NCBI RefSeq assembly: GCF_900109115.1
Contig: NZ_FNYV01000003.1
Span: 462,843 to 526,842 of the forward strand
DNA from: Micromonospora phaseoli
GTDB taxonomy: Bacteria > Actinomycetota > Actinomycetes > Mycobacteriales > Micromonosporaceae
Direction: 5' to 3'
Length of the DNA: 64,000 nucleotides
Shown: positions 43,876 to 60,171 of the stretch, piece after piece
Position numbering within the stretch: the first letter of the stretch is position 1
Layout: each line of letters begins with the position of its first letter
The notes under the pieces: model-generated
The model's database searches: none
The model's input: the letters and a program-made list of their open reading frames with translations, nothing else
What the model was told of the DNA's origin: nothing
Position numbers and translations under genes: made by a program

Positions 43876-44184
43876 CTACAGCTTGATCTCGATGTCGACG
43901 CCAGCCGGCAGGTCGAGGCGCATGAGCGAGTCGACCGTCTTCGGAGTCGGGTCGATGATGTCGATCAGCCGCTTGTGCGTACGCATCTCGAAGTGCTCGC
44001 GCGAGTCCTTGTACTTGTGCGGCGAGCGGATGACGCAGAAACGGTTGATCTCCGTGGGCAGCGGCACCGGGCCCGCGACCTGCGCCCCGGTGCGCGTCAC
44101 CGTCTCGACGATCTTCCGAGCCGAGGAGTCGACGACCTCGTGGTCATAGGCCTTGAGCCGGATGCGGATCTTCTGTCCCGCCAT
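43876..44184 (-). CDS. rpsJ: Ribosomal protein uS10 (NusE)
   Basis: 102-residue protein with a second role in transcription antitermination with NusG/NusB ([63 protein letters not shown]). The start at 44184 ([14 protein letters not shown]) is the family start. It is the first gene of the S10 operon. Confidence 0.98.
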
Positions 44185-44262
44185 GGTGGCTTCTGTTCCT
44201 TCTCTCGATGCCGCTGTGTTGCGGGTGCCTGTACCGGCTGGCACAGGCCCTCTTCGCCCACC

Positions 44263-44282
44263 CCCGCGGTCGGGCGTGTCGC
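44263..44282 (-). promoter_or_regulatory. Leader block shared with rpsL, copy 1
   Basis: A 20-bp block, GCGACACGCCCGACCGCGGG in minus-strand sense, lies in the rpsJ leader 79-98 bases before the start codon. An identical block is in the rpsL leader at 49073-49092. The remainder of the 349-bp rpsJ-tuf gap holds only the promoter. Confidence 0.75.
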
Positions 44283-44488
44283 GCCCTGTGGCCAGGCTCC
44301 GCCCCGGGACTCCGGAGCGATCATGACCTTGGTGGGTCCGGGCGCCGATCGCGGTGACGCGATCTGAACGCCGCGCGAGGGTGGTTGACGGACGGGCCGC
44401 CAACCACCCTACGCCCGACTGTTCTGTCCGCCCGGCGGTTCAGCGCAAGCCGAACACGGGCAGCGAACTGTCGTTACGCAACCTGACT

Positions 44489-44518
44489 AGTATGCCGCAC
44501 GACCGGCGGCGGGTCTAA
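44489..44518 (-). promoter_or_regulatory. Promoter of the S10 operon
   Basis: TTAGAC and CATACT separated by 18 bases, just after the tuf stop. Transcription would give a leader of about 300 bases carrying the shared 20-bp block. Confidence 0.45.
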
Positions 44519-44533
44519 TCGGGGTTACCCAGC

Positions 44534-45727
44534 TCACGCAATGATCTTGGTGACGCGACCAGCGCCAACCGTACGGCCACCCTCCCGGATCGCGAACTTG
44601 AGGTTTTCCTCCATCGCGATGGGCTGGATCAGCTTCACGGTCATCGTGGTGTTGTCGCCCGGCATGACCATCTCGGTGCCCTCGGGGAGGGTGACGACAC
44701 CGGTGACGTCCGTGGTCCGGAAGTAGAACTGCGGACGGTAGTTCTGGAAGAACGGCGTGTGCCGGCCACCCTCCTCCTTGGAGAGGATGTAGACGGTCGC
44801 CTCGAACTCGGTGTGCGGGGTCGTGGTGCCCGGCTTGACGACCACCATGCCGCGCTCGACGTCCTCGCGCTTGATGCCACGCAGCAGCAGACCGACGTTC
44901 TCACCCGCGCGGGCCTCGTCGAGCAGCTTGCGGAACATCTCGATGCCGGTGCAGACCGTCTTCTGCGACTTCTCGCGGATACCGACGATCTCCACCTCCT
45001 CGTTCGGCTTGAGGATGCCGCGCTCCGCGCGACCGGTGACGACGGTGCCACGACCGGTGATCGTGAAGACGTCCTCGATCGGCATCAGGAACGGCTTCTC
45101 GGTCTCGCGCTCCGGCTGCGGGATCGCGGTGTCGACCGCGTTCATCAGCTCCATCAGGCGCCCGGTCCACTCCGGGTCGCCCTCCAGGGCCCGCAGCGCG
45201 GAGACCCGCACGACCGGCAGGTCGTCGCCCGGGTACTCCTGCGACGAGAGCAGCTCGCGGACCTCGAGCTCGACGAGCTCCAGCAGCTCCTCGTCGTCGA
45301 CCATGTCGCTCTTGTTGAGCGCCACGACGATGTACGGCACGCCGACCTGGCGGGCCAGCAGCACGTGCTCGCGGGTCTGCGGCATCGGGCCGTCGGTCGC
45401 CGCGACCACCAGGATCGCGCCGTCCATCTGGGCGGCACCGGTGATCATGTTCTTGATGTAGTCAGCGTGACCGGGGCAGTCGACGTGCGCGTAGTGCCGC
45501 GCCTCGGTCTGGTACTCGACGTGCGCGATCGAGATCGTGATGCCCCGGGCCTTCTCCTCCGGCGCCTTGTCGATCTGGTCGAACGGCGTGTACGGGTTGA
45601 GGTCCGGGAACTGGTCGTGCAGGACCTTGGTGATGGCCGCCGTCAGCGTCGTCTTACCGTGGTCGATGTGACCAATGGTGCCGATGTTGACGTGCGGCTT
45701 AGTCCGCTCGAACTTCGCCTTCGCCAC
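44534..45727 (-). CDS. tuf: Elongation factor Tu
   Basis: 397-residue GTPase that delivers aminoacyl-tRNA. G1 GHIDHGKTT, effector [16 protein letters not shown]3 [12 protein letters not shown] and G4 NKSDM are intact; domains 2 and 3 are complete to RVTKIIA. It is last in the str operon. A small TCCGGCC-GTCA-GGCCGGA hairpin (45805-45822) lies in its leader. Confidence 0.99.
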   Translation of the reverse strand: MAKAKFERTKPHVNIGTIGHIDHGKTTLTAAITKVLHDQFPDLNPYTPFDQIDKAPEEKARGITISIAHVEYQTEARHYAHVDCPGHADYIKNMITGAAQMDGAILVVAATDGPMPQTREHVLLARQVGVPYIVVALNKSDMVDDEELLELVELEVRELLSSQEYPGDDLPVVRVSALRALEGDPEWTGRLMELMNAVDTAIPQPERETEKPFLMPIEDVFTITGRGTVVTGRAERGILKPNEEVEIVGIREKSQKTVCTGIEMFRKLLDEARAGENVGLLLRGIKREDVERGMVVVKPGTTTPHTEFEATVYILSKEEGGRHTPFFQNYRPQFYFRTTDVTGVVTLPEGTEMVMPGDNTTMTVKLIQPIAMEENLKFAIREGGRTVGAGRVTKIIA

Positions 45728-45880
45728 TGGTGTCCTCCTGTGGACTTCTTGGTTCGTTCGCCCCGGCGCGCCAGGTCGGCGCTTAGGACTCTGTCGACAG
45801 CCTTTCCGGCCTGACGGCCGGAGAGCTTTGGTGGGTTCTGCGGCGATGAAGCCTACAGGCCCGGAATTTACACAATCCGA

Positions 45881-45925
45881 CCGAGGTGGTCGCGGTCGGG
45901 GAATTTCCTCCCGCGACCACCTCGG
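45881..45925 (-). terminator. Strong hairpin after fusA
   Basis: CCGAGGTGGTCGCGG (45881-45895) and its exact complement (45911-45925), a 15-bp stem with a 15-base loop, 17 bp after the fusA stop. It may limit read-through into tuf, implying a separate tuf promoter in the remaining 150 bp. Confidence 0.75.
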
Positions 45926-45942
45926 ATCAACTCAGGTGAGCG

Positions 45943-48039
<2,097 letters not shown>

Positions 48040-48079
48040 TTCAATCCCTACTTATCGTCGTCTCGACACAACTGGTGGC

Positions 48080-48107
48080 GGTTCCGGTGCCCGTGGACAC
48101 CGGAACC
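48080..48107 (-). terminator. Hairpin between rpsG and fusA
   Basis: GGTTCCGGTG (48080-48089) pairs exactly with 48098-48107 around an eight-base loop, in the 74-bp gap. No U-tract. Confidence 0.55.
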
Positions 48108-48113
48108 AGGGTG

Positions 48114-48584
48114 TTACCAGCGGTAGTGCGCGAAGGCCTTGTTGGACTCGGCCATCTTGTGCGTGTCCTCGCGCCGCTTCACGGCGGCACCGAGGCCGTT
48201 GCTCGCGTCGAGCAGCTCGTTCATCAGCCGCTCCACCATGGTCTTCTCGCGGCGGGCCTTGGAGTACGTCACCAGCCAGCGCAGACCGAGCGTGGTCGCG
48301 CGGGCCGGACGAACCTCGACCGGCACCTGGTAGGTGGCGCCACCGACACGGCGGCTGCGCACCTCGAGCGTCGGCTTGACGTTGTCCATCGCGCGCTTGA
48401 GGGTGACGACCGGGTCGGTGCCCGACTTCTCCCGGCAGCCCTCCAGGGCCGCGTACACGATACGCTCGGCGAGCTGACGCTTGCCGCGCATCAGGATCTT
48501 GTTCACCAACTGGGTGACCAACGGCGAGTTGTACACCGGGTCAGCGACCAGCGGCTTCCGCGGAGCGGGTCCCTTACGCGGCAT
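48114..48584 (-). CDS. rpsG: Ribosomal protein uS7
   Basis: 156-residue head-nucleating 16S-binding protein ([67 protein letters not shown]). The start at 48584 is the family consensus; an upstream in-frame start is rejected. In E. coli S7 represses the str operon. Confidence 0.98.
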   Translation of the reverse strand: MPRKGPAPRKPLVADPVYNSPLVTQLVNKILMRGKRQLAERIVYAALEGCREKSGTDPVVTLKRAMDNVKPTLEVRSRRVGGATYQVPVEVRPARATTLGLRWLVTYSKARREKTMVERLMNELLDASNGLGAAVKRREDTHKMAESNKAFAHYRW

Positions 48585-48585
48585 C

Positions 48586-48960
48586 TCAGCTCTTCTCCTT
48601 CTTCGCGCCGTACCGGCTGCGCGCCTGCTTGCGGTTGCGGACACCCTGGGTGTCCAGCGAGCCGCGGACGATCTTGTACCGCACGCCGGGGAGGTCCTTC
48701 ACCCGGCCGCCGCGGACGAGCACGATCGAGTGCTCCTGCAGGTTGTGGCCGACGCCCGGGATGTAGGCCGTGACCTCGATCTGGCTGCTGAGCTTGACAC
48801 GTGCGACCTTGCGCAGCGCCGAGTTCGGCTTCTTCGGGGTCGTGGTGTACACGCGGGTACACACGCCACGCCGCTGCGGGGATCCCTTGAGCGCCGGAGT
48901 CTTGGTCTTGGTGGTCTTCGCCTGGCGGCCCTTTCGGACCAGCTGCTGAATGGTGGGCAC
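48586..48960 (-). CDS. rpsL: Ribosomal protein uS12
   Basis: 124-residue decoding-centre protein. The GTG at 48960 gives [13 protein letters not shown], the family start. Lys43 ([11 protein letters not shown]) and Lys88 ([12 protein letters not shown]) are the wild-type residues whose mutation gives streptomycin resistance, so the protein is predicted sensitive. It opens the str operon, one base from rpsG. Confidence 0.98.
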   Translation of the reverse strand: MPTIQQLVRKGRQAKTTKTKTPALKGSPQRRGVCTRVYTTTPKKPNSALRKVARVKLSSQIEVTAYIPGVGHNLQEHSIVLVRGGRVKDLPGVRYKIVRGSLDTQGVRNRKQARSRYGAKKEKS

Positions 48961-49453
48961 CGGGTTTTTCCGCTCCCTTCGGCCGCTGTCGCGGCCGCGC
49001 CGTCTGCCGTAGCCGATCTCATGACCGGCTCTCCTACATTCCGGCCAGGGCCACCTCGCGGAGGTCCCGGCACCCGCGGTCGGGCGTGTCGCCCGACTCA
49101 CGGCCCCGGTCCGGCGCTTGCACGCTGGTCCGGGGTTTGTCACCGGCACACGGATCGCCGTAGGCCGGATCTTCTGCTCAGTTCGTGGCACCAGCTGGAT
49201 ATCGGATCGCCGCATCCAGCGCACGCACGAGTTGCCCGGGCAGGCCCGGGCACAAGGGGAAAGAGTACCTACCACAGTCGTGCAGGTCAAAACGGGAGAC
49301 CCACCGGACTTCGCACCGCTCGCCAGTTGGACCCGTCGCACCGCCCGCCCGTGATGGGCACCTACGGATACAAGTGTACCGGCTGCTCCGGAAACCGGCC
49401 CGAGCGCCCCCGAGCAGGCAGGGTATCGGCCTGCAGATCGGCTCCGGTCTGGT
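48961..49453 (-). other. Str operon leader and upstream gap
   Basis: 493 bp with no gene. It holds the shared 20-bp block (49073-49092), a GTCGGGC/GCCCGAC hairpin around it (49079-49097), and a possible -10 box TACACT on minus at 49373-49378 without a good -35. I see nothing else convincing. Confidence 0.5.
49073..49092 (-). promoter_or_regulatory. Leader block shared with rpsJ, copy 2
   Basis: Identical over 20 bp to 44263-44282, here 113-132 bases before the rpsL start and within a small hairpin (49079-49085 with 49091-49097). Confidence 0.75.
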
Positions 49454-50209
49454 TCAGGTCAGCGCCAGCACCAGTGCCAGACCGAGACCGAGCAGACAGA
49501 GCAGCAGGCCCGCCGCACCGCAGCTGATGCCGGCGATGGCCAGACCTCGACCGGTGAACCGGACTGCCGGCGGTGGCGCCGGCCGCCGGATCTGCCGCAG
49601 ACCGAGCAGCCCGGCCACGGCAGCACCCGTCCCGGTCAGGCTGCCCAGCGCGGCGAAGGCACCCGCGGCCCAGGCGCCGTTCGCCCCTCCCCCGACCGCA
49701 CCGAAGCAGATCACCAGCACCGACACCAGGATCGAGGTGATCCCGGCCACCAGCGAGCCGACCGAGAGACCCGACGTGACCGGGGCCACATCGAGATGTA
49801 CCACCGCGAACGGAGTGCCGGGCACCGGCTCGACCCGCCTCGGCGGTCGGCGGCGCTCGTGCGACGGCGCGGGCGGCGGCGGAGCGGGCGGTGGTGGCCA
49901 GCCAGGACCAGCCGAATGCCACCCCGGCGCCGGCGGCGCGCCGAAAGCCGGTGGGCCGAAGGCCGGCGGAGCGGGCGACGCGGCCCGGTGCGGCGAACCG
50001 GGGCCTGGGCCGAAGGCCGGCGGGCCAGAAGGCGGTCCGAAGATCGGCGATCCCGACGGCGGAGCCCACGGCGGCGAGGCGGGTGGCGATTCGACCGCCG
50101 GCTCGGATCCGGGCCGGGCCCACCCAACCGGTTCCGTCCCGACGGCGTCCGGGCGCCCGGCGGTGGGCTCGGCGTACTCGCCGCCCTCGGGGCGCGCCGG
50201 TTCCGTCAC
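49454..50209 (-). CDS. DUF4190-type membrane protein with Pro-rich N-terminus
   Basis: 251 residues. The GTG at 50209 has AGGAG six bases upstream. Residues 1-125 are Pro/Gly/Ala-rich (repeated FGPP and PPAFG) and likely disordered in the cytoplasm. The C-terminal half has hydrophobic helices ([61 protein letters not shown]) in the DUF4190 pattern. It lies between rpsL and another small membrane protein. Function unknown. Confidence 0.78.
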   Translation of the reverse strand: MTEPARPEGGEYAEPTAGRPDAVGTEPVGWARPGSEPAVESPPASPPWAPPSGSPIFGPPSGPPAFGPGPGSPHRAASPAPPAFGPPAFGAPPAPGWHSAGPGWPPPPAPPPPAPSHERRRPPRRVEPVPGTPFAVVHLDVAPVTSGLSVGSLVAGITSILVSVLVICFGAVGGGANGAWAAGAFAALGSLTGTGAAVAGLLGLRQIRRPAPPPAVRFTGRGLAIAGISCGAAGLLLCLLGLGLALVLALT

Positions 50210-50318
50210 GAGACTCTCCTCATCTGCCAGCGTCCACCGCCGCGCGACGGACAACGGTCAGGCTACCGTCGCGGGTCAGCCCCGCGGCGTCGGGCGCGAG
50301 AGCGAGCGGCCCGGCCGG

Positions 50319-50690
50319 TCAGTCGACGTTGGGCGCGAAGTCCTGCCCGTAGGGCGCCTCGGCGAGCCGGACCACACCGATCACCAGCAGCGCCACCAGG
50401 CTGACCGCGACCAGCGCCAGGCCCGTGAGGGCCAGCCGCTCGCCACGACGCAGCCAGGTCGCGCCGGTCAGGAAACCCCCCGAGGCGTACGCCTCCCGGC
50501 GGGCCTGCCGGGCCAGTTGCAGGGCCACCATCGCCGGCACCGCACCGCCGAGCAGCAGCCCCGTCATCGCCGCCATCAGCCCCAGGGCGAAGACCGCCCG
50601 GGCCTTGGTCGCCCGGACCGGATCCGGGTCGAGCGGGTGACGCGGCGCCGACGCGGCGGGCGCCGATCCGGGTGCGATCGTCATGACCAC
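50319..50690 (-). CDS. Small two-helix membrane protein
   Basis: Function not recognised. From the GTG at 50690 (GGAGG six bases upstream) it is 123 residues with two hydrophobic helices (AVFALGLMAAMTGLLLGGAVPAM-type segment and LTGLALVAVSLVALLVIGVV) joined by a basic loop, ARQARREAYASGG. It lies 108 bp upstream of the DUF4190 gene and may be co-transcribed with it. Confidence 0.75.
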   Translation of the reverse strand: MVMTIAPGSAPAASAPRHPLDPDPVRATKARAVFALGLMAAMTGLLLGGAVPAMVALQLARQARREAYASGGFLTGATWLRRGERLALTGLALVAVSLVALLVIGVVRLAEAPYGQDFAPNVD

Positions 50691-50788
50691 ATGATGCCTC
50701 CGTGGAGAGCTCTGCGCGCCGTACCCCGGTACAGCCCTGCCATTCGGCTGGACGAGCCCGCGGCGCGGCTGACGGTGCCTGGACACGA

Positions 50789-50818
50789 GGAGGCCCCCGG
50801 CAACCGCCGGGGGCCTCC
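50789..50818 (-). terminator. Terminator after rpoC
   Basis: A perfect 13-bp stem (50789-50801 with 50806-50818) and four-base loop, 16 bp after the rpoC stop. Confidence 0.88.
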
Positions 50819-50834
50819 CACGTCACTACGCGAT

Positions 50835-54722
<3,888 letters not shown>

Positions 54723-54822
54723 GTTCAATTCCCTCACACGTCGCTTGTTGCGCTACAGCTGACCGGGTCCAGGTCCGGGGGCGGGGTGACCCACACGAGT
54801 CGCCCCGCCACCGCACCCAACG

Positions 54823-57800
54823 TCACACTTCCTCGACCGAGCTCGGCTCGCGCCGGGACAGGTCGATGCCCAGCTCCTCCGCGGCCCGGAACACCTCGTC
54901 GTCGGTCTCGCGCATCTCCAGGGCCACGCCGTCGCTGGAAAGCACCTCAACGTTGAGGCACAGCGACTGCAGCTCCTTGAGCAGCACCTTGAACGACTCG
55001 GGGATGCCCGGCTCCGGAATGTTCTCGCCCTTGACGATGGCCTCGTAGACCTTCACCCGGCCGAGCACGTCGTCGGACTTGATCGTCAGCAGCTCCTGCA
55101 GGGCGTACGCGGCACCGTATGCCTGCATCGCCCAGCACTCCATCTCACCGAAGCGCTGGCCACCGAACTGCGCCTTACCACCCAGCGGCTGCTGCGTGAT
55201 CATCGAGTACGGGCCAGTCGACCGAGCGTGGATCTTGTCGTCGACCAGGTGGTTGAGCTTCAGGATGTAGATGTAGCCGACCGCGATCGGGTCGGGCAGC
55301 GGCTCGCCGGAGCGACCGTCGAACAACTGCGCCTTCCCGGACGAGCCGATCAGCTGCTTGCCGTCCCGGTTGGGCAGGGTCGACGCGAGCAGACCGGAGA
55401 TCTCCTCCTCGCGGGCACCGTCGAAGACCGGGGTGGCCACGTTGGTGTCCGGCTCGGCCTCGTCGGCACCGATGCTCTGGAGCTGGCGCTGCCAGTCCGC
55501 GTCGTCGCCGTTGACCTTCCAGCCAGTCTTCGCCACCCAGCCCAGGTGGGTCTCCAACACCTGGCCGATGTTCATCCGGCCCGGCACACCGAGCGGGTTG
55601 AGCACGATGTCGACCGGAGTGCCGTCCTCCAGGAACGGCATGTCCTCGACCGGCAGGATCTTGGAGATGACGCCCTTGTTGCCGTGCCGGCCGGCGAGCT
55701 TGTCGCCGTCCTGGATCTTCCGCTTCTGGGCGACGTAGACCCGGACCAACTCGTTGACGCCCGGCGGCAGTTCGTCGCCGTCCTCGCGGGAGAAGGTACG
55801 CACGCCGATGACCGTGCCGGTCTCACCGTGCGGCACCTTCAGCGAGGTGTCCCGAACCTCACGCGCCTTCTCACCGAAGATCGCGCGGAGCAGTCGCTCC
55901 TCCGGGGTCAGCTCGGTCTCGCCCTTCGGGGTGACCTTGCCGACCAGGATGTCGCCGGGAACCACCTCGGCACCGATCCGGATGATGCCGCGCTCGTCGA
56001 GGTCGGCGAGCATTTCCTCGCTGACGTTCGGGATGTCGCGGGTGATCTCCTCCGGGCCGAGCTTGGTGTCCCGCGCGTCGACCTCGTGCTCCTCGATGTG
56101 GATCGAGGTGAGCACGTCCTGCTGCACGAGGCGCTGCGACAGGATGATCGCGTCCTCGTAGTTGTGCCCCTCCCAGGTCATGAACGCCACGAGCAGGTTG
56201 CGCCCGAGCGCCATCTCGCCCTCGTCGGTGCACGGACCGTCGGCGATGACCTGGCCGGCCTCGACGCGGTCGCCCTCGAAGACGACCGGCTTCTGGTTGA
56301 CGCAGGAGCCGGCGTTGGAGCGGCGGAACTTGTGCAGCAGGTACGTCCGGCGGTGGCCGTCGTCCTGGTGCACCGTGATGTAGTCGGCGCAGAGGTCCTC
56401 GACCACGCCGCCGGCCTCGGCGACGACCACGTCGCCGGCGTCGACGGCGGCACGGTACTCCATACCGGTACCGACGAGCGGGGACTCGGCCTTGACCAGC
56501 GGCACCGCCTGGCGCTGCATGTTCGCGCCCATCAGGGCCCGGTTGGCGTCGTCGTGCTCAAGGAACGGAATCATCGCGGTCGCGACCGAGGTCATCTGCC
56601 GCGGTGACACATCCATGTAGTCCACGGCGCCCGGCGCTACGTCCTCGGTCTCGCCGCCCTTACGGCGAACCAGGACGCGATCCTCGACGAACGTGCCGTC
56701 GGCCTTCAGCGGCGCGTTGGCCTGCGCCTTGACGAACCGGTCCTCCTCGTCCGCGGTCAGGTAGTCGATCTGGTCGGTGACCCGACCTTCGATGACCTTC
56801 CGGTACGGCGTCTCGATGAAGCCGAACGGGTTGACCCGGGCAAAGGTGGACAGCGCGCCGATCAGACCGATGTTCGGGCCTTCCGGCGTCTCGATCGGGC
56901 ACATCCGGCCGTAGTGGGACGGGTGCACGTCGCGAACCTCGAAGCCGGCCCGCTCGCGGGACAGACCACCCGGGCCGAGCGCGCTCAGCCGGCGCCGGTG
57001 GGTCAGGCCCGCCAGCGGGTTGGTCTGGTCCATGAACTGGGACAGCTGCGAGGTGCCGAAGAACTCTCGGATCGCGGCCACGACCGGACGGATGTTGATC
57101 AGGGTCTGCGGCGTGATCGCCTCGACGTCCTGGGTGGTCATCCGCTCCCGGACGACCCGCTCCATCCGGGACAGGCCGACCCGAACCTGGTTCTGGATCA
57201 GCTCGCCCACGGTACGCAGCCGCCGGTTGCCGAAGTGGTCGATGTCGTCGGCCTCGTAGCCCTCCTCACCGGCGTGCAGCCGGCAGAGGTACTCCACGGT
57301 GGCCACGATGTCGTCCTCGGTCAGCGTGCCGGTGGTGATCGGCACGGCGACTTCGAGCTTCTTGTTGAACTTGTACCGACCGACCTTGGCTACGTCGTAC
57401 CGCTTCGGGTTGAAGAAGAGGTTGTCGAGCAGGGTCTGGGCGTTCTCGCGGGTCGGCGGCTCGCCAGGGCGCAGCTTGCGGTAGATGTCTAGTAGCGCCT
57501 CGTCCTGGCCGGCGATGTGGTCCTTCTCGAGCGTGGTCATCATCAGCTCGGACCAGCCGAACTTCTCACGGATCTGCTCGGCCGACCATCCGACGGCCTT
57601 GAGCAGCACCGTGACGGCCTGCCGGCGCTTGCGGTCGATGCGAACGCCGACCGTGTCGCGCTTGTCGATGTCGAACTCCAGCCAGGCACCCCGACTCGGG
57701 ATGACCTTGACGCTGGAGAGATCGCGGTCGGAGGTCTTGTCCGGCTGCTTGTCGAAGTAGACGCCCGGCGAACGGACGAGCTGGCTGACCACCACCCGCT

Positions 57801-58254
57801 CGGTGCCGTTGATGATGAAGGTGCCCTTCGGCGTCATCATCGGGAAGTCACCCATGAACACCGTCTGGCTCTTGATCTCGCCAGTGGTGTTGTTGGTGAA
57901 CTCCGCGGTCACGAACAGTGGCGCGCAGTAGGTGAGGTCCTTCTCCTTGCACTCCTCGATCGAGGCCTTGACCTCGTCGAAGCGCGGCGCCGAGAAGGAA
58001 AGCGACATAGTGCCGGAGAAGTCCTCAATGGGACTTATCTCGTCGAGAATTTCCGCGAGACCCGAGCGTGCGTGCGGGTCGTCCGCCGACCGGCCCTGCC
58101 AACCCTCGTTGCCGACGAGCCAGTCGAAGGACTCGTTCTGAATGGCAAGGAGGTTGGGGACCTCGAGGTGTTCGGTGATCCGACCGAAGGAAACTCGGCG
58201 GGGAGCGAATGCGCTCGACGTACGACTGGTCTTCGCAGGGCGGGAAGCTGCCAA
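54823..58254 (-). CDS. rpoB: RNA polymerase beta subunit
   Basis: 1143 residues. The TTG at 58254 follows AAGGA and gives [25 protein letters not shown], the expected start. The rifampicin region, [20 protein letters not shown] then [11 protein letters not shown], keeps Asp516, His526 and Ser531 (E. coli numbers), so it is predicted rifampicin-sensitive. The C-terminal [26 protein letters not shown] is intact. Confidence 0.98.
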   Translation of the reverse strand: MAASRPAKTSRTSSAFAPRRVSFGRITEHLEVPNLLAIQNESFDWLVGNEGWQGRSADDPHARSGLAEILDEISPIEDFSGTMSLSFSAPRFDEVKASIEECKEKDLTYCAPLFVTAEFTNNTTGEIKSQTVFMGDFPMMTPKGTFIINGTERVVVSQLVRSPGVYFDKQPDKTSDRDLSSVKVIPSRGAWLEFDIDKRDTVGVRIDRKRRQAVTVLLKAVGWSAEQIREKFGWSELMMTTLEKDHIAGQDEALLDIYRKLRPGEPPTRENAQTLLDNLFFNPKRYDVAKVGRYKFNKKLEVAVPITTGTLTEDDIVATVEYLCRLHAGEEGYEADDIDHFGNRRLRTVGELIQNQVRVGLSRMERVVRERMTTQDVEAITPQTLINIRPVVAAIREFFGTSQLSQFMDQTNPLAGLTHRRRLSALGPGGLSRERAGFEVRDVHPSHYGRMCPIETPEGPNIGLIGALSTFARVNPFGFIETPYRKVIEGRVTDQIDYLTADEEDRFVKAQANAPLKADGTFVEDRVLVRRKGGETEDVAPGAVDYMDVSPRQMTSVATAMIPFLEHDDANRALMGANMQRQAVPLVKAESPLVGTGMEYRAAVDAGDVVVAEAGGVVEDLCADYITVHQDDGHRRTYLLHKFRRSNAGSCVNQKPVVFEGDRVEAGQVIADGPCTDEGEMALGRNLLVAFMTWEGHNYEDAIILSQRLVQQDVLTSIHIEEHEVDARDTKLGPEEITRDIPNVSEEMLADLDERGIIRIGAEVVPGDILVGKVTPKGETELTPEERLLRAIFGEKAREVRDTSLKVPHGETGTVIGVRTFSREDGDELPPGVNELVRVYVAQKRKIQDGDKLAGRHGNKGVISKILPVEDMPFLEDGTPVDIVLNPLGVPGRMNIGQVLETHLGWVAKTGWKVNGDDADWQRQLQSIGADEAEPDTNVATPVFDGAREEEISGLLASTLPNRDGKQLIGSSGKAQLFDGRSGEPLPDPIAVGYIYILKLNHLVDDKIHARSTGPYSMITQQPLGGKAQFGGQRFGEMECWAMQAYGAAYALQELLTIKSDDVLGRVKVYEAIVKGENIPEPGIPESFKVLLKELQSLCLNVEVLSSDGVALEMRETDDEVFRAAEELGIDLSRREPSSVEEV

Positions 58255-58383
58255 GATGCGTCCTTCCGAGGACCGGTGCTGCAGAACGGCTGGTACGCGT
58301 GCACTCCAATGACCCCACCAGAAAATATCCATAAACGGACATTTCCGAGCAGGGGTCTAGTCGGAAGGCAGCGCAAACTAGCA

Positions 58384-58412
58384 GTGTAGCCGAGAGGCTA
58401 ACCGCTGTCCAG
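58384..58412 (-). promoter_or_regulatory. Promoter of rpoBC
   Basis: TGGACA (-35) and TACACT (-10) with exactly 17 bases between. It predicts a leader of about 120 bases. Of the 572-bp gap before rpoB, 58413-58735 shows nothing recognisable. Confidence 0.65.
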
Positions 58413-58735
58413 CCCACCCCGCAGGTTGTTGCGGAACATGCCTTGGGACCCTCGTGAACGGGTCGCACCAGGCCGCTCGGAACGCAACGTCCCTGCCGGT
58501 CCGCTCGGGTGTCGGCGGCGAGTGATGCTCTCGCTGCGTTACCCGCGCGGTGGCCGTCGCAAGCGCGGAAGGTCTTGCTGATGTCAGCGTGCCTGGCAGC
58601 CCAGGGCCGCGTCAAGGCCCGCTGTCGCCATCGGTCGCTCTTTCCTACCGACGGGCGATGCCGCCGACGCCTCCAGCGGGCCGAGGGCCCGCTTCGACGC
58701 CCTGCTCATGCCCGCTTCTCGGCGGATCCACAAGT

Positions 58736-58775
58736 GCGGCGGGCGGCGATCCGGTTCCGGATCGCCGCCCGCCGC
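58736..58775 (-). terminator. Long-stem terminator after rplL (distal)
   Basis: Arms of 19 bp (58736-58754 and 58757-58775) are perfectly complementary with almost no loop. It is the second of two hairpins following rplL. Confidence 0.85.
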
Positions 58776-58785
58776 AAGTTGGTGT

Positions 58786-58808
58786 GCCCCGGCTCACTGA
58801 GCCGGGGC
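58786..58808 (-). terminator. Terminator after rplL (proximal)
   Basis: GCCCCGGCTCA (58786-58796) pairs with 58798-58808, 18 bp after the rplL stop. With the distal stem it forms a double hairpin between rplJL and rpoBC. Confidence 0.75.
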
Positions 58809-58826
58809 CGCCAGGTGGGGCTCAGG

Positions 58827-59216
58827 TCACTTGAGGGTGACCTTGGCGCCCTCGCCCTCCAGCTTGGCCTTGGCCTTCTCGGCGGTCTCCTTGTTGACCT
58901 TCTCCAGGATGGCCTTCGGCGCGGACTCGACCGCGTCCTTGGCCTCCTTGAGGCCCAGGCCGGTCAGCTCACGGACGACCTTGATGACCTGGATCTTCTT
59001 GCCACCGTCGGCGTCGAGGATGACGTCGAACTCGTCCTTCTCCGGCTCGGCCTCGGCGGCGGCGCCACCGGTGGCCGGACCCGCCATCATCATCGCGGCC
59101 GGGGCAGCGGCGGTGACCTCGAAGGTCTCCTCGAACTGCTTCACGAACTCGGAGAGCTCGATCAGCGTCATCTCCTTGAACGCGTCGAGCAGCTCGTCAG
59201 TGCTGAGCTTCGCCAT
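58827..59216 (-). CDS. rplL: Ribosomal protein bL12
   Basis: 129-residue stalk protein that recruits translation GTPases. N-terminal dimer domain ([27 protein letters not shown]), Ala/Gly-rich hinge, C-domain ([21 protein letters not shown]). 55 bp after rplJ. Confidence 0.98.
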   Translation of the reverse strand: MAKLSTDELLDAFKEMTLIELSEFVKQFEETFEVTAAAPAAMMMAGPATGGAAAEAEPEKDEFDVILDADGGKKIQVIKVVRELTGLGLKEAKDAVESAPKAILEKVNKETAEKAKAKLEGEGAKVTLK

Positions 59217-59271
59217 ATCTGGCGTCCTTTCCTGAATGATTTACCTAAGAACGTTGGTGCGCCGGGCGGCC

Positions 59272-59817
59272 TCAGGCCGCTTCGGCGCCCTCCTTCTCGC
59301 GCTTGTCCTGCAGTGCCGCCGCCAGGCGAGCGGTCTTCGACAGCGGGGCCTGGAACAGGGCCGCGGCCTTGCTCAGGTTGCCCTTCATCGCGCCAGCCAG
59401 CTTGGCCAGCAGCACCTCACGGGACTCAAGGTCGGCGAGCTTCGTGACCTCGGCCGCAGAAATGGCCTTGCCCTCGAAGACGCCGCCCTTGATGACGAGC
59501 TTCGGGTTGGCCTTCGCGAAGTCGCGAAGCCCCTTCGCCGCCTCGACGACGTCGCCCGAAACGAAAGTCAGCGCGGTAGGACCGGTGAACAGCTCGTCGA
59601 GGCCGGCGATGCCCGCGTCCGCCGCAGCACGCTTGGCCAGCGTGTTCTTGGCGACCGTGTAGGTCGTCTCCTTGCCGAGCGAGCGCCGCAGCTGGGTGAG
59701 CTGGGAAACCGTCAGACCGCGGTACTCGGTCAGCACGGTGGCACCCGCGCTCCGGAAGCTGTCCGTCAGCTCAGCAACGGCCGTGGCCTTGTCGGCCCGA
59801 ATCGGCTTGTCCGCCAT
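59272..59817 (-). CDS. rplJ: Ribosomal protein uL10
   Basis: 181-residue stalk base ([51 protein letters not shown]). GGAGG precedes the ATG. L10 usually represses rplJL by binding the leader. Confidence 0.98.
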   Translation of the reverse strand: MADKPIRADKATAVAELTDSFRSAGATVLTEYRGLTVSQLTQLRRSLGKETTYTVAKNTLAKRAAADAGIAGLDELFTGPTALTFVSGDVVEAAKGLRDFAKANPKLVIKGGVFEGKAISAAEVTKLADLESREVLLAKLAGAMKGNLSKAAALFQAPLSKTARLAAALQDKREKEGAEAA

Positions 59818-60088
59818 GTCCCTCCTCTCTCGTTACTCGAGGCTGGTCACCGTCGCAGGCGAACGCCTGTGACGGCAGCGGAGGCATCGCGGCAACAGAA
59901 AAGCCCCGGCGCAGGGCGCACGGGGCGAGGCCGGCGGAGATCACCACGGTCGGCGGACCGCAGGATGCTGCCGATGTTTCGCTTGCCGCCCTACGCGGGT
60001 CGCCCGTCTTCGCGGGACCTTCGACCGTGCCAGGACACGGTGACCAGCGGTCTCTGGGTGGAACTTCATGCACAACAACATGCACGAC
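59818..60088 (-). promoter_or_regulatory. Long rplJ leader with attenuator, probable L10 leader
   Basis: From the predicted start near 60088 the rplJ leader is about 270 bases. It contains GC-rich pairing near CCCGCGAAGACGGGCGACCC and, at 59897-59926, a GCCCCG/CGGGGC hairpin followed directly by TTTTCT, a rare canonical terminator in this genome. This fits attenuation or L10-leader autoregulation; I could not fold it in full. Confidence 0.55.
59897..59926 (-). terminator. Attenuator-type terminator in rplJ leader
   Basis: Stem 59903-59908 with 59921-59926 and a U-tract at 59897-59902 in minus-strand RNA, about 80 bases before rplJ. Confidence 0.6.
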
Positions 60089-60094
60089 GTCATG

Positions 60095-60123
60095 AGACTA
60101 CGCGATGCCGCTCAGCCTGCCAA
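60095..60123 (-). promoter_or_regulatory. Promoter of rplJL
   Basis: TTGGCA (-35), 17 bases, TAGTCT (-10). It lies in the gap after the ABC permease gene. A CATGCAC direct repeat is found just downstream. Confidence 0.65.
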
Positions 60124-60171
60124 ACTGCCCCAGCGTGCCGCCGCTCACCCGGTGCGGGAGGCGGCCCGGCC

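Noticed and set aside
44185..44533. A small gene between tuf and rpsJ
   Set aside because: Frames there lack a ribosome site and family features; the region fits a promoter and leader.
58413..58735. A small gene or RNA upstream of rpoB
   Set aside because: No convincing start, structure or codon pattern on either strand.
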